A stretch of 27,050 nt of DNA, taken from the IMG/VR virus record IMGVR_UViG_3300034071_000263, positions 1 to 27,050 of that record. One strand, written 5' to 3'. The translations under genes and the position numbers were made by a program. This DNA comes from a virus. Positions 1 to 7,666 of the stretch are shown one piece after another. The notes beneath the pieces were generated by a model that was not told where the DNA came from, made no database searches, and worked only from the letters and a program-made list of their open reading frames with translations. How positions within the stretch are numbered: the first letter of the stretch is position 1; each line of letters begins with the position of its first letter.

Positions 1-1
1 T

Positions 2-1042
2 GACTTTAGTAAAAATTACGATGAATCTATAAAAAGGTTTAACGATGGTACAAAGGAATTAACTAAAACAGAAAAAGAAGAAGCAGAAAAAAGAGAAGAA
101 GCAAGAAAAAAAGCATTAGAGAAAAAACAAGCAGCAGAAGAAAAAGCAAAACAAGCAGCAATTAAAAAAGCAGAAGAAGAAGCGGCAGCATTAAAAGCTA
201 TTGCTGATAAAAAACTAGCTGATGATATGAAGTCGGCACAAGATGCACTTAATATAATAACTGCATTAAATCAATCTTACGAAACACCAGCTGAAAAAGA
301 AACTAGGGAATACAACGAAAAGAAAGCAATATTAGAGGCGAATAATTTAAATACTGAATTATTAACACAAAAGCATTTAGAGAATTTAGCTGGAATAGTA
401 AAGACAGATGCGGATAAAAAGGCGGCTGAAGATGCTAAAATAGCTGCTGATAAAAAGACTAAAGAAGATGCGGCAGCAAAAGAAGAATTAGATAGAGAAC
501 AAGCGGTTGCTAATGGTAAAAAAGCAATACAAGATTCCTATTTAAATGTTGCATCAAATGGAATTTCACTTTTAAAAACTGTATTTGAAAAAAACAAAGC
601 AATACAAAAAGGTTTAATATTAGCAGAAAGTGCGGTTGGTTTGGCTAGAATTGTAACAAATACACAAGCAGCAAATGCTGCAGATAGACTTTTTGCTGCA
701 ACAATGGGACCAGTAGCAGGTCCAATTTATTTAGGAACTAAAATACCTTTAAATTATGTTGGTGCTGGTATAGGTGCAGCCGCAAATATAGCAGCTACTG
801 CAAAAGCATTAAGTGCATTAGGTGGCGGTGGTGCTGGTTCTGCTCCTAGTGGTGGTGGTGGCGCAACAGGTGGTGGTGCTGCTCCACAATTTAACGTAGT
901 AGGTAACAGCGGAGTAAATCAATTGGCAGACGTAATGAATACACAACAACAAACGCCAGTGAAAGCGTATGTAGTTCCTAGCGATGTAACTACTGGACAA
1001 TCATTAGACCGCAATATAATTCGTAACGCTAGTTTAGGATAA
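2..1042 (+). CDS. Tail tape measure protein, C-terminal part (5' truncated)
   Basis: The frame is open from base 2 to the stop at 1042 (346 residues) with no start in the window, so this is the C-terminal part of a longer protein; the ATG at 227 is internal. About the first 190 residues are rich in Lys, Ala and Glu, with AEEKAKQAA-type repeats typical of a long coiled coil. A hydrophobic Ala/Gly segment follows (near bases 620-820), then a Gly/Ser/Ala-rich linker and a short polar tail. This architecture fits tape measure proteins, which set tail length and line the tail tube before DNA ejection. The assignment rests on composition and on the head-protease gene immediately downstream. A long structural coiled-coil protein of another kind cannot be fully excluded. 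Confidence 0.75.
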   Translation, partial: DFSKNYDESIKRFNDGTKELTKTEKEEAEKREEARKKALEKKQAAEEKAKQAAIKKAEEEAAALKAIADKKLADDMKSAQDALNIITALNQSYETPAEKETREYNEKKAILEANNLNTELLTQKHLENLAGIVKTDADKKAAEDAKIAADKKTKEDAAAKEELDREQAVANGKKAIQDSYLNVASNGISLLKTVFEKNKAIQKGLILAESAVGLARIVTNTQAANAADRLFAATMGPVAGPIYLGTKIPLNYVGAGIGAAANIAATAKALSALGGGGAGSAPSGGGGATGGGAAPQFNVVGNSGVNQLADVMNTQQQTPVKAYVVPSDVTTGQSLDRNIIRNASLG

Positions 1043-1090
1043 AACAAAATATTAAAATAATAATTAAATTAATAATAAAAGAAATATAAA

Positions 1091-1690
1091 ATGGCTAAAA
1101 AATTAGAAACGATAGAATTGTTTATTGATGAAAATGGTGAAAACGATGGAATTGAAGCATTAAGTTTGGTAAAATTTCCAGCTACAGAAGAAACTTGGAT
1201 TGCTTTAAATAATCATAGAATAGAATTTAAATCTATTGATGACGAAAAAAGAATTATTATAGGGTTGGCTTTAGTTCCTGATAAACTTATTTATAGAAGA
1301 AATGGTGATTACGAATACAACATTAAATTTTCAAAAGAAACTGTAAAAAAAGCAGGTCAATTATATTTAAAAAAATTAAATAATAATAACGCTACTTTAG
1401 AACATCAAACAGAAGTTGAAGGTGTTTCTGTAGTTGAATCTTGGATAGTTGAAAATACCTCAATAGATAAAACTGCTATTTATAATTTAAATGCTGCTGA
1501 AGGTTCTTGGGCTGTTATTATGAGTATTGAAAATGATAAAGTTTGGGAAGAAATTAAAAACGGAACTTATTTAGGAATAAGTGTTGAGGGTTATTTTAGT
1601 GACGAACAAAAATTATCAGCACAAACAAAAGAACAAGAATTAATTGAAAAAATAAAATCAATAATAATTAATGCTAAAACTAATAACTAA
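1091..1690 (+). CDS. Prohead protease, XkdF-like (S78-type) serine protease
   Basis: This 199-residue protein resembles the XkdF-like/S78 prohead proteases that cleave scaffold and capsid precursors during head maturation. The N-terminus (residues 1-30) has the family's substrate-independent opening followed by a VKFPATEETW-type stretch. The likely catalytic His is H105 in LEHQTEVEG, followed by a VVESWIVE strand. The likely nucleophile is S164 in LGISVEGYF. This His, strand, Ser order matches HK97 gp4-like (U35/S78) proteases. It precedes the scaffold-like and capsid genes, as expected, although an HNH gene is inserted between them. Family assignment is from motif recognition; the third catalytic residue was not identified. 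Confidence 0.8.
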   Translation: MAKKLETIELFIDENGENDGIEALSLVKFPATEETWIALNNHRIEFKSIDDEKRIIIGLALVPDKLIYRRNGDYEYNIKFSKETVKKAGQLYLKKLNNNNATLEHQTEVEGVSVVESWIVENTSIDKTAIYNLNAAEGSWAVIMSIENDKVWEEIKNGTYLGISVEGYFSDEQKLSAQTKEQELIEKIKSIIINAKTNN

Positions 1691-1694
1691 AATT

Positions 1695-1880
1695 ATGGGT
1701 AACAAAACAAATTCGCCAAAAGGCGGTAAAAGAGGGTGTTTATGCGACGATTCAACATACAGTTCAAAATGTTGTGAAGGTGAATTAATGAATCAAGGAA
1801 TTGGAACTACATTACAACAAGGAACTAGCACAGTAACAAACGAAAACGGTGTTAGAACTATGATTAGAATTAATGGGTAA
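1695..1880 (+). CDS. Small Cys-containing protein of unknown function
   Basis: I place the start at ATG 1695 (61 aa), four bases after the protease stop, rather than at the ATG 24 bases earlier that overlaps the protease. The protein has a basic N-terminus (SPKGGKRG), a CLCDDSTYSSKCCEG motif with four Cys in about 15 residues, then QGIG and a short polar tail. I recall similar small proteins with this CLC..TYS.KCC..QGIG pattern in other Bacteroidota phages, without known function. The Cys cluster could bind zinc. A strong terminator follows directly, so it ends the tape measure/protease transcription unit. Confidence 0.7.
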   Translation: MGNKTNSPKGGKRGCLCDDSTYSSKCCEGELMNQGIGTTLQQGTSTVTNENGVRTMIRING

Positions 1881-1891
1881 TTTATAAATTT

Positions 1892-1920
1892 AAAGGGTAG
1901 CTTAATAGTTACCCTTTTTT
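1892..1920 (+). terminator. Rho-independent terminator after the protease unit
   Basis: AAAGGGTA and TACCCTTT form a stem extended by a G-T wobble and a C-G pair around a short TTAATA-type loop, followed by a T run. It lies just past the stop at 1880. The minus-strand HNH gene ends at 1919, so the hairpin is positioned to stop transcription from both sides. Confidence 0.85.
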
Positions 1921-2683
1921 AATAATATTTACTTCCTTTTTTATAATTATCTTTTGCCCATAGTGGTTGAAAATTAGTATAGTGGTTTAATATAATTACA
2001 TCTTCCTCTGTCTTTGCTAATGCTAATGGTTTAATATGGTCTAAATGCCAAGAACCATAATTTTCAAGTGTCATTCCTTCAGTAAATTGTTTTTCAATAT
2101 AATTTCTAAAAAAATCAAAATTACATCCTAAAATACTTTCTGTTTTACTTTTCTTTTTCCAATTATTATTTTTATTTCTTTTAAAAGAAGTGCATACTAA
2201 TTGTCTTACATTAGATTTAAACCTAAAAATATCATCGTTTTTATATCTATTTGAAATATAATTATGTTGCCATTCTTTACCATTATTATTTTCTTTCCAT
2301 TCTTTATGTCTTGTTTTATTACAATTACTACAAGCAGCTACATTTATTTTTGTATTAATACTAAATGAAATGTCTTCAACTAAAAAATATTTAAAACAAC
2401 AATTACATTTAAAAGTTATTTTATTTTCATTTAAAAAACATATAAAACCAAATTGCGTACCCCCATTTTTAATGTGTAATTTATATTTATCATATAAAAT
2501 ATTTAAATAATCAGCATTAGTTTCTTCCTTAATATTATTAATGGTTATAATATTATTTTTTTTATTATAATTTTCATTTTTTAATTTATTAGATAAATAA
2601 AGTTTATCATATTCTAAATCCCAATCTACATTATCGTATAATTTTTTTAATTTTTGTAAATTTTCTTTTTTAGGTAAGTACAT
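1919..2683 (-). CDS. HNH homing-type endonuclease (minus strand)
   Basis: Read from ATG 2683 this is a 254-aa protein. A TTG-started version from 2722 exists, but that TTG lies inside the predicted RNA structure, so I prefer the ATG. A Cys cluster (C93, C95, C96 and C118xxC121) looks like a zinc-binding segment. The C-terminus carries the HNH nuclease motif: WHLDH at 212-216, LNHYTNFQPLWA at 232-243 and DN at 245-246. Free-standing HNH endonucleases of this type cut phage DNA and spread by homing; they are not needed for growth. It is the only convincing minus-strand gene in the window, sits between the protease and scaffold genes, and its C-terminal 70 residues are well over half identical by eye to the HNH protein at 16661-17194. 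No catalytic residue looks missing. Confidence 0.9.
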   Translation of the reverse strand: MYLPKKENLQKLKKLYDNVDWDLEYDKLYLSNKLKNENYNKKNNIITINNIKEETNADYLNILYDKYKLHIKNGGTQFGFICFLNENKITFKCNCCFKYFLVEDISFSINTKINVAACSNCNKTRHKEWKENNNGKEWQHNYISNRYKNDDIFRFKSNVRQLVCTSFKRNKNNNWKKKSKTESILGCNFDFFRNYIEKQFTEGMTLENYGSWHLDHIKPLALAKTEEDVIILNHYTNFQPLWAKDNYKKGSKYY

Positions 2684-2700
2684 TTTTTTTAAAATAAATA

Positions 2701-2766
2701 CCCCCTCTAATAGTACCGCCAAGTAAACTAAAAGAAGGGGATTTATAAAACTTTAAATCTTGGCGG
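2701..2766 (-). promoter_or_regulatory. Pseudoknot-capable structured 5' leader of the HNH gene
   Basis: Read on the minus strand, CCGCCAAG (2766-2759) pairs perfectly with CTTGGCGG (2723-2716). ATTTA (2758-2754) pairs with TAAAT (2745-2741) as an inner hairpin. CCCCTTC (2740-2734), inside the first stem's loop, can pair with GAGGGGG (2707-2701) outside it, using one G-U wobble. These interleaved pairings define an H-type pseudoknot. It ends about 17 bases before the HNH start codon. The last stem is better in minus-strand RNA than in plus-strand RNA, where one pair becomes A-C. Confidence 0.6.
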
Positions 2767-2776
2767 ATTTTAAATA

Positions 2777-2784
2777 CAAATATA
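2777..2784 (-). promoter_or_regulatory. Candidate Bacteroidota -7 promoter element for the HNH gene
   Basis: Read on the minus strand the sequence is TATATTTG, an exact match to TAnnTTTG and the same octamer found upstream of four + strand genes. It would start RNA near 2771, just ahead of the first strand of the pseudoknot. No good -33 TTTG was seen, so this is a partial match in an A+T-rich stretch. Confidence 0.45.
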
Positions 2785-2850
2785 TAAAATATAACAATAT
2801 AAAAAAATATTATTATTGAAATATATTGTAATGTATAAAAAAAGTAAAAT

Positions 2851-3384
2851 ATGAATGTACTAAACGAAATTAAAACTCTTTTGGGTATGGAAGTAAAACT
2901 TGCTCAAATGAAACTAAAAGATGGTGTTACTGTTTTAGAAGCTGAAACTTTTGAAGCAGAACAATCTATTTTTATTGTAAATGGTGAAGAAAGAGTTCCA
3001 GTTCCAGTTGGTGAATACGAACTAGAAGACGGAATGATTTTAAGCGTAGCTGTTGAGGGTATTATTTCTGAAATTAAAGAAGTAGTAATTGAAGAAGAAG
3101 CACCTGAAGCTGAAGTAGAAGTAGAAGTTGAAGCACAAGCGGAAACAGCTACACCTAAAAGAATTGTAGAATCAGTTTCAAAAGAAATGTTTTTCGCTGA
3201 AATTGAAAAACTACAAGCACAAATTGCTGAATTAAAATCAGTAAAACAAGAATTAAGTTCTGATGTTGTTGTTGAACCATTAACACACTCACCTGAATTT
3301 AAAACAGAAGTAAAACTAAACAAATTATCACCTAACCGCCCAATGACGACACAAGATATCGTTATGGCTAAACTATTTAACTAA
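2851..3384 (+). CDS. Head scaffold-like protein
   Basis: This 177-aa acidic protein lies immediately upstream of the capsid gene (5-base gap), where scaffold genes are usually found. The N-terminal half (residues 1-75) looks like a small beta-rich domain. It is followed by a Glu/Val/Ala low-complexity linker (about residues 80-100), a Lys/Glu-rich predicted coiled coil (MFFAEIEKLQAQIAELK, about 120-136), and a polar tail ending PMTTQDIVMAKLFN. The coiled coil and acidic, linker-rich makeup fit an assembly scaffold that the upstream protease could remove. There is no recognisable enzyme motif, so the assignment is positional and compositional. Its 5' region separates it from the divergent HNH gene. 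Confidence 0.7.
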   Translation: MNVLNEIKTLLGMEVKLAQMKLKDGVTVLEAETFEAEQSIFIVNGEERVPVPVGEYELEDGMILSVAVEGIISEIKEVVIEEEAPEAEVEVEVEAQAETATPKRIVESVSKEMFFAEIEKLQAQIAELKSVKQELSSDVVVEPLTHSPEFKTEVKLNKLSPNRPMTTQDIVMAKLFN

Positions 3385-3389
3385 AAATT

Positions 3390-4337
3390 ATGGCTACTAC
3401 TACAAGTATTACAACTACCTACGCTGGTGAATTTGCAGGGAAATATATTTCTGCTGCATTATTATCAGGTTCAACTATCGCAAATGGCGGTATTGAAGTA
3501 AAACCAAACATTAAATTTAAAGAAGTTATCAAAAAAGTTGCTACTGACGGAATCGTTAAAAATGCTACTTGTGATTTTGATGCTACTTCTACAGTAACAT
3601 TGACTGAAAGAATTATCCAGCCAGAGGAATTTCAGGTAAATTTGCAACTTTGTAAAAAAGATTTCCGTTCAGATTGGGAAGCGGTTCAAATGGGTTATTC
3701 TACATTTGACAATTTGCCACCTGCTTTTGCTGATTTCTTATTGGCTCACGTAGTTGCTAAAGTAGCTGAAAAAACAGAGCAAAACATTTGGAAAGGTGCT
3801 ACTGCTACTGCTGGTGAGTTTGACGGATTTGTAACTCTTGCTACTGCTGATGCAACTGTTTTAGATGTAGCGTCTCCTGCTTCTGGTGGTGTAACTGCTG
3901 CTAATGTAATTGCTGAAATGGGTAAAGTAGTAGATTTGATTCCTGCTACACTTTACGGAAAAGAAGATTTGTATTTATATGTTTCACAATCTGTAGCTAG
4001 AGATTATGTACGTGCATTAGGTGGATTCGGTGCATCAGGTTTAGGTGCTAACGGTACTAACAATTTGGGTACTCAATGGTGGAACAACGGTTCACTTTCT
4101 TTTGATGGTGTTAAAATCTTTGTCGCAAACGGAATGGCAAATGATTATATGATGGCAGCACAAAAATCTAACTTGTATTTCGGAACTGGTTTATTAAATG
4201 ACTTGACTAACGAAGTTAAAGTTATTGATATGCAAGACATAGACGGAAGTCAAAATGTTAGAGTTGTAATGAGATTTACTGCTACTGTTCAATACGGAAT
4301 TGGTTCAGAGATTGTTCTTTACACTCCAGCAGCATAA
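3390..4337 (+). CDS. Major capsid protein
   Basis: This 315-aa protein has the size, position (protease, scaffold, capsid) and sequence style of Bacteroidota phage major capsid proteins. It has a Thr/Ser-rich N-terminus, then an ITERIIQPEEFQV-like segment (here LTERIIQPEEF), and a central NIWKGATATAGEFDGF region. The C-terminal strands end VVMRFTATVQYGIGSEIVLYTP. It forms the icosahedral shell, presumably with an HK97 fold, but this is inferred. Codon use (more AAC, TTC, GGT and GCT) differs from the small genes around it, as expected for a very highly expressed gene. A terminator follows at once, so scaffold and capsid form one short unit. Confidence 0.85.
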   Translation: MATTTSITTTYAGEFAGKYISAALLSGSTIANGGIEVKPNIKFKEVIKKVATDGIVKNATCDFDATSTVTLTERIIQPEEFQVNLQLCKKDFRSDWEAVQMGYSTFDNLPPAFADFLLAHVVAKVAEKTEQNIWKGATATAGEFDGFVTLATADATVLDVASPASGGVTAANVIAEMGKVVDLIPATLYGKEDLYLYVSQSVARDYVRALGGFGASGLGANGTNNLGTQWWNNGSLSFDGVKIFVANGMANDYMMAAQKSNLYFGTGLLNDLTNEVKVIDMQDIDGSQNVRVVMRFTATVQYGIGSEIVLYTPAA

Positions 4338-4355
4338 TCATTATAAATAAATTCT

Positions 4356-4390
4356 AAAAGGGTGGTGGAATAAACACCACCTTTTTTTTT
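4356..4390 (+). terminator. Terminator after the major capsid gene
   Basis: GGTGGTG and CACCACC form a G+C-rich stem flanked by A and T runs (AAAAGG against CCTTTT with one bulged G), with a GAATAAA-type loop and nine T residues. It lies 19 bases after the capsid stop and only about 20 bases before the next start. Confidence 0.9.
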
Positions 4391-4410
4391 AACTTTTAAA
4401 TAAAAAAACT

Positions 4411-4938
4411 ATGGCTTGTGATATTACATTAGGGCGTTTAGAACCCTGCAAAAATGCAGTAGGTGGTTTAACTGCTGCTTATTTTATTAATTATGGTGAC
4501 ATAACTGGTTATACTTACGATGGTACATATACTGACGTAATTACTGCGGTAAGTGGTACACCAACTGCATACAAATACGATTTGAAAGGAACGAATAGTT
4601 TTGACCAAACTATAACTTCTTCACGTGAAAATGGAACTACATTTTTTGACCAAAGTTTAAAACTACAGTTGAAAAATTTGACTGTTAATATGCACAAACA
4701 AGTAAAACTTTTATCTTATGGTAGACCTCAAGTTGTTGTTGAAGACAATAACGGAAACTTGTTTCTTTGTGGTTTACAACACGGAATGGAAGTTACTGGG
4801 GGCACTATCGTGACTGGCGCTCAAATGGGCGACCTCTCAGGGTACACATTAGAGCTAAAGGGAATGGAAAAATTACCTGCTAATTTCTTTGGAGATACTT
4901 TAGAAGACGCTGGTTTCACTATTGTTCTAGGTTCATAA
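4411..4938 (+). CDS. Probable major tail tube protein
   Basis: This 175-aa protein is encoded alone between two strong terminators, which suggests its own strong promoter and high expression. The N-terminus is MACDITLGRLEPCK. The middle, SFDQTITSSRENGTTFFDQ, leads into beta-strand-rich sequence with KQVKLLSYGRPQVVVEDNNG, LFLCGLQHGMEVTGG and GYTLELKGMEKLPANF. The R/G..FF.Q..KL pattern, a ligand-like Asn-Gly turn, and GL..G.E..GG then GYTLEL resemble tail tube proteins as I recall them from related phages. A capsid decoration protein is the main alternative. Bases about 4797-4843 are far richer in G+C than the rest of the gene. Confidence 0.6.
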   Translation: MACDITLGRLEPCKNAVGGLTAAYFINYGDITGYTYDGTYTDVITAVSGTPTAYKYDLKGTNSFDQTITSSRENGTTFFDQSLKLQLKNLTVNMHKQVKLLSYGRPQVVVEDNNGNLFLCGLQHGMEVTGGTIVTGAQMGDLSGYTLELKGMEKLPANFFGDTLEDAGFTIVLGS

Positions 4939-4956
4939 TAATATATGTTTTTTATT

Positions 4957-4986
4957 AAAGGGTGGCTTACGTCGCCCTTTTTTATT
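4957..4986 (+). terminator. Terminator after the tail tube candidate
   Basis: AAAGGG (4957-4962) pairs with CCCTTT (4975-4980). The stem is extended by T-G, G-C, G-T and C-G pairs around a TTAC loop, then a T run. It isolates the preceding gene from the portal operon. Confidence 0.9.
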
Positions 4987-5031
4987 TTAAAACAATTTGC
5001 AAATTAAATTATTATTTAAATAAAGTTTATT

Positions 5032-5373
5032 ATGCTAGTTTTAAAGGATTCAACATACACACAAAATTTCAAGTTTATGCCTAGAAGTTACAATATAACG
5101 TCTATGGTATTTCACAACGAAATGGAAAATGTAGATTTTACAATAACAAATCCAGTTTTAGTTACAGAAAAATTTTGGATGCAATTTGAAGAGGATTTAC
5201 AATTTGAATTTTTAAAAGAAAATCATACTTATACACTAACCTGTTTTGATGGTGATATTATTGCATATCGAGATAAAATAATGGTTACAAATCAAGAAAT
5301 TTCGGAATATACAATTAATCAAGGCGTATATGTTCAAAATGTTACTTCAAACGAATTTATAATTTATGAATAA
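5032..5373 (+). CDS. Small beta-rich protein upstream of the portal, unknown function
   Basis: This 113-aa protein opens the portal operon; its last 8 bases overlap the portal start. It appears almost entirely beta-strand, with alternating hydrophobic residues (NITSMVFHNEM, VDFTITNPVLV, HTYTLTCFDGD) and no enzyme motif. The leader has a perfect 12-bp palindrome AATTTGCAAATT (4994-5005) and an A-rich TTTAAATAAA stretch ending 7 bases before the ATG. A head decoration, connector or tail accessory role is possible from the context alone. I do not recognise the family. Confidence 0.85.
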   Translation: MLVLKDSTYTQNFKFMPRSYNITSMVFHNEMENVDFTITNPVLVTEKFWMQFEEDLQFEFLKENHTYTLTCFDGDIIAYRDKIMVTNQEISEYTINQGVYVQNVTSNEFIIYE

Positions 5374-7162
5374 TATTTCAATAGTTAATTTATCGGCTTA
5401 CACTTCACCGTTAATTAAAGAAAATACAAAAGCAAACTATATCGAATATGGTACTGATAATAATTATTTTCAGTATTTAATTGATAGATATTTACATTCA
5501 GCAACAAATGGCTCTATTATAACAGGTATTACTAATATGATATACGGCAAAGGTATATCAGCACTAGATGCTAATAGAAAACCTAACGAATACGCGCAAT
5601 TTGTTTCTTTAATAAAAGGTGATTGTTTAAAGAAAGTAGCATTAGAAAGAAAGTTACTTGGAATGGGTGCTATTCAGGTAGTAATGGAAAAAAAGAGGGT
5701 TAAATCTATTGACCATTTTCCGATGCACACATTAAGAGCAGAAAAATGTAACGATAAAGGAGAAATAGAAAATTGGTATTACCACCCTGATTGGACAAAA
5801 GTAAAACCTAACGAAAAATTAAAAAAGATACCTGCTTTTGGATTTGGTAACGGAAACGAAGTTGAAATTTATATAGTAAAACCTTATGTTAGTGGATTTC
5901 ACTATTATACGCCAATAGATTATTCGGGTGCTTTGCCTTATGCTTTTCTTGAGGAACAGATAGGAGAGTATTTAATAAATGATATAGAAAACGGATTTAG
6001 TGGAACTAAAGTTATCAATTTTAACAATGGTGTACCTAGTGAAGAAATGCGTGACCAAATAAAGCGTGATGTACTTTCTAAAGTAACTGGAGCAAGAGGT
6101 GAAAAGGTAATTGTAGCATTTAACGCAAATGCAGAAAGTAAAACAACAGTTGAAGACTTACCATTGACGGATGCACCAGCACATTATGAATATTTGAGCA
6201 AAGAATGTTTTGAAAAGTTAATTGTAGGACATAGAGTTACAAGTCCTATGCTTTTAGGTGTTCGTGATTCAGGTGGTGGTTTAGGTAACAATGCAGACGA
6301 AATAAAGACTGCTACGCTATTATTTGACAATATAGTTATAAAACCTTATCAGGATGAATTGTGTTACGCTATTGATACTATTATTGCAGTAAACAATATT
6401 TCATTAAATCTTTACTTTAAAACTATACAACCTTTAGAATTTACTGATTTAGAAAATACACAAACACAAGACCAAATAGCTGAAGAAACTGGTTTAAGTT
6501 CGCATACTTGTTTAAATTCAGATTCTTTAGCTGATGAATTAATAAACAAAGGCGAAGTATTAGGTGAAGAATGGTTAATGATTGATGAAACTGAAGTAGA
6601 CTATGATTCAGAAGAAGAATTAGATGCTGAAATAAATCTTATAAATACAAAAAAAGAAGACAAATCTATTTTGTCTAAAGTATGGAATTTTGTAAGTACA
6701 GGAACTGCTAGACCAAACATTAAAAGTAAAGAACAAGATAAAACTATTGATGGTGTAAACTTCATAACACGTTATGTTTATAGTGGTAATTTAAGCGGTG
6801 AAAGAGCATTTTGTAAAAAGATGTTAAATGCTGACAAAGTATATCGTAAAGAGGATATTGTAGCGATGGAAGATTTTGCAGTAAATGCTGGTTTTGGTCC
6901 AAAAGGTTCTGCAAATTATTCTATTTGGTTGTACAAGGGCGGTCCGAGATGCCAGCATAAATGGCTACGTAGAACATACGCAAATTTAGAGGGTGTAAAA
7001 ATAGACCCTACAAATCCAACTGCAAAACCTTTGAGCAACGCAATAGCTGAAAAGTTTGGTTATAGAATTAGAAACGAAAAAGAAGTGGCTATGAAACCAG
7101 CAGATATGCCTACAAAAGGATTCACACAAGAGTATTGGGATAAAATGGGATTTAAAAACTAA
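5366..7162 (+). CDS. Portal protein with a C-terminal extension
   Basis: This 598-aa protein resembles phage portal proteins, the dodecameric ring through which DNA enters and leaves the head. Portal-like features include NIEYGTDNNYFQYLIDRY-type N-terminal helices, LLGMGAIQVV, a PHPDWTKV-like region (YYHPDWTKVKP), the LPYAFLEEQIGEYL core, and VTSPMLLGVRDSGGGLGNNADEIK, which is a typical clip/stem-to-wing motif order. About residues 1-400 make a complete portal. From about residue 440 a further 150 residues form a separate module with SGERAFCKKML (Cys near 483), YRKEDIVAMEDF, and YKGGPRCQHKWLRR (about 526-537). I recall this Cys/His module in Bacteroidota phage structural proteins but not its function. 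It could be a head-morphogenesis domain fused to the portal. Confidence 0.85.
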   Translation: MNNISIVNLSAYTSPLIKENTKANYIEYGTDNNYFQYLIDRYLHSATNGSIITGITNMIYGKGISALDANRKPNEYAQFVSLIKGDCLKKVALERKLLGMGAIQVVMEKKRVKSIDHFPMHTLRAEKCNDKGEIENWYYHPDWTKVKPNEKLKKIPAFGFGNGNEVEIYIVKPYVSGFHYYTPIDYSGALPYAFLEEQIGEYLINDIENGFSGTKVINFNNGVPSEEMRDQIKRDVLSKVTGARGEKVIVAFNANAESKTTVEDLPLTDAPAHYEYLSKECFEKLIVGHRVTSPMLLGVRDSGGGLGNNADEIKTATLLFDNIVIKPYQDELCYAIDTIIAVNNISLNLYFKTIQPLEFTDLENTQTQDQIAEETGLSSHTCLNSDSLADELINKGEVLGEEWLMIDETEVDYDSEEELDAEINLINTKKEDKSILSKVWNFVSTGTARPNIKSKEQDKTIDGVNFITRYVYSGNLSGERAFCKKMLNADKVYRKEDIVAMEDFAVNAGFGPKGSANYSIWLYKGGPRCQHKWLRRTYANLEGVKIDPTNPTAKPLSNAIAEKFGYRIRNEKEVAMKPADMPTKGFTQEYWDKMGFKN

Positions 7163-7165
7163 CAA

Positions 7166-7666
7166 ATGGCACAGGCACTTTTTATTTCGCGAGATGATAT
7201 TATAAAATTCACTGTATTAAATGGAAACATTGACACAGATAAGTTTATTCAATTTATTAAAATAGCGCAAGACGTACACATTCAAAATTATTTAGGTACT
7301 CGGCTTTTTAATAGATTAAATGACGACATAGTAAATGATGATTTAACGCAACCATATAGCGACCTTTTAACGATTTATATTAAACCTATGCTAATACATT
7401 GGGCTATGGTAGAGTTTTTACCTTACGCAGCGTATACAGTAGCCAACAAAGGTGTATTTAAACATAATTCAGAGAATAGCACAAACGTAGATAAAAACGA
7501 AATTGATTTCTTAATAGCAAAAGAGCGTGATGTAGCACAAAGTTATACAAATAGGTTTATTGACTATATGGCTTTTAATCAAGTTAGTTTTCCTGAATAC
7601 AATGCTAATTCAAATGCTGATGTATTTCCTGATAAAGATGCAAATTTCACAGGATGGGTAATATAA
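7166..7666 (+). CDS. Head-tail adaptor-like protein
   Basis: This 166-aa protein starts 3 bases after the portal stop. The predicted fold is mostly helical: FISRDDIIKFTVLNGN, then QDVHIQNYLGTRLFNRLN, a long hydrophobic helix around IKPMLIHWAMVEFLPYAAYTVANKG, and a KERDVAQSYTNRFIDYM helix. I recall this pattern (an early TFIQ.AQ....YLGT.L...L) in the DUF6712-type small proteins after portal genes in Bacteroidota phages. Head-tail connectors in this position attach to the portal ring. The function is inferred from position and helix pattern. Confidence 0.75.
   Translation: MAQALFISRDDIIKFTVLNGNIDTDKFIQFIKIAQDVHIQNYLGTRLFNRLNDDIVNDDLTQPYSDLLTIYIKPMLIHWAMVEFLPYAAYTVANKGVFKHNSENSTNVDKNEIDFLIAKERDVAQSYTNRFIDYMAFNQVSFPEYNANSNADVFPDKDANFTGWVI

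Noticed and set aside
227-229. ATG 227 as the start of the first gene
   Set aside because: The frame is open upstream to base 2 with the same Lys/Ala/Glu repeat, so this is an internal Met of a truncated gene.
2722-2722. TTG start for the minus-strand HNH gene, giving 267 aa
   Set aside because: The TTG lies inside the predicted 8-bp stem and adds 13 residues of unlikely character. ATG 2683 is the better start, with an A-rich leader.
2701-2766. Twister ribozyme on the pseudoknot region
   Set aside because: Interleaved stems are present, but the expected conserved core bases for twister were not found, so I only call it a pseudoknot-capable leader.
1919-2850. A group I intron or split gene around the minus-strand HNH
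   Set aside because: Genes on both sides are complete, with a terminator on one side and a normal start on the other. There is no interrupted reading frame to rejoin.
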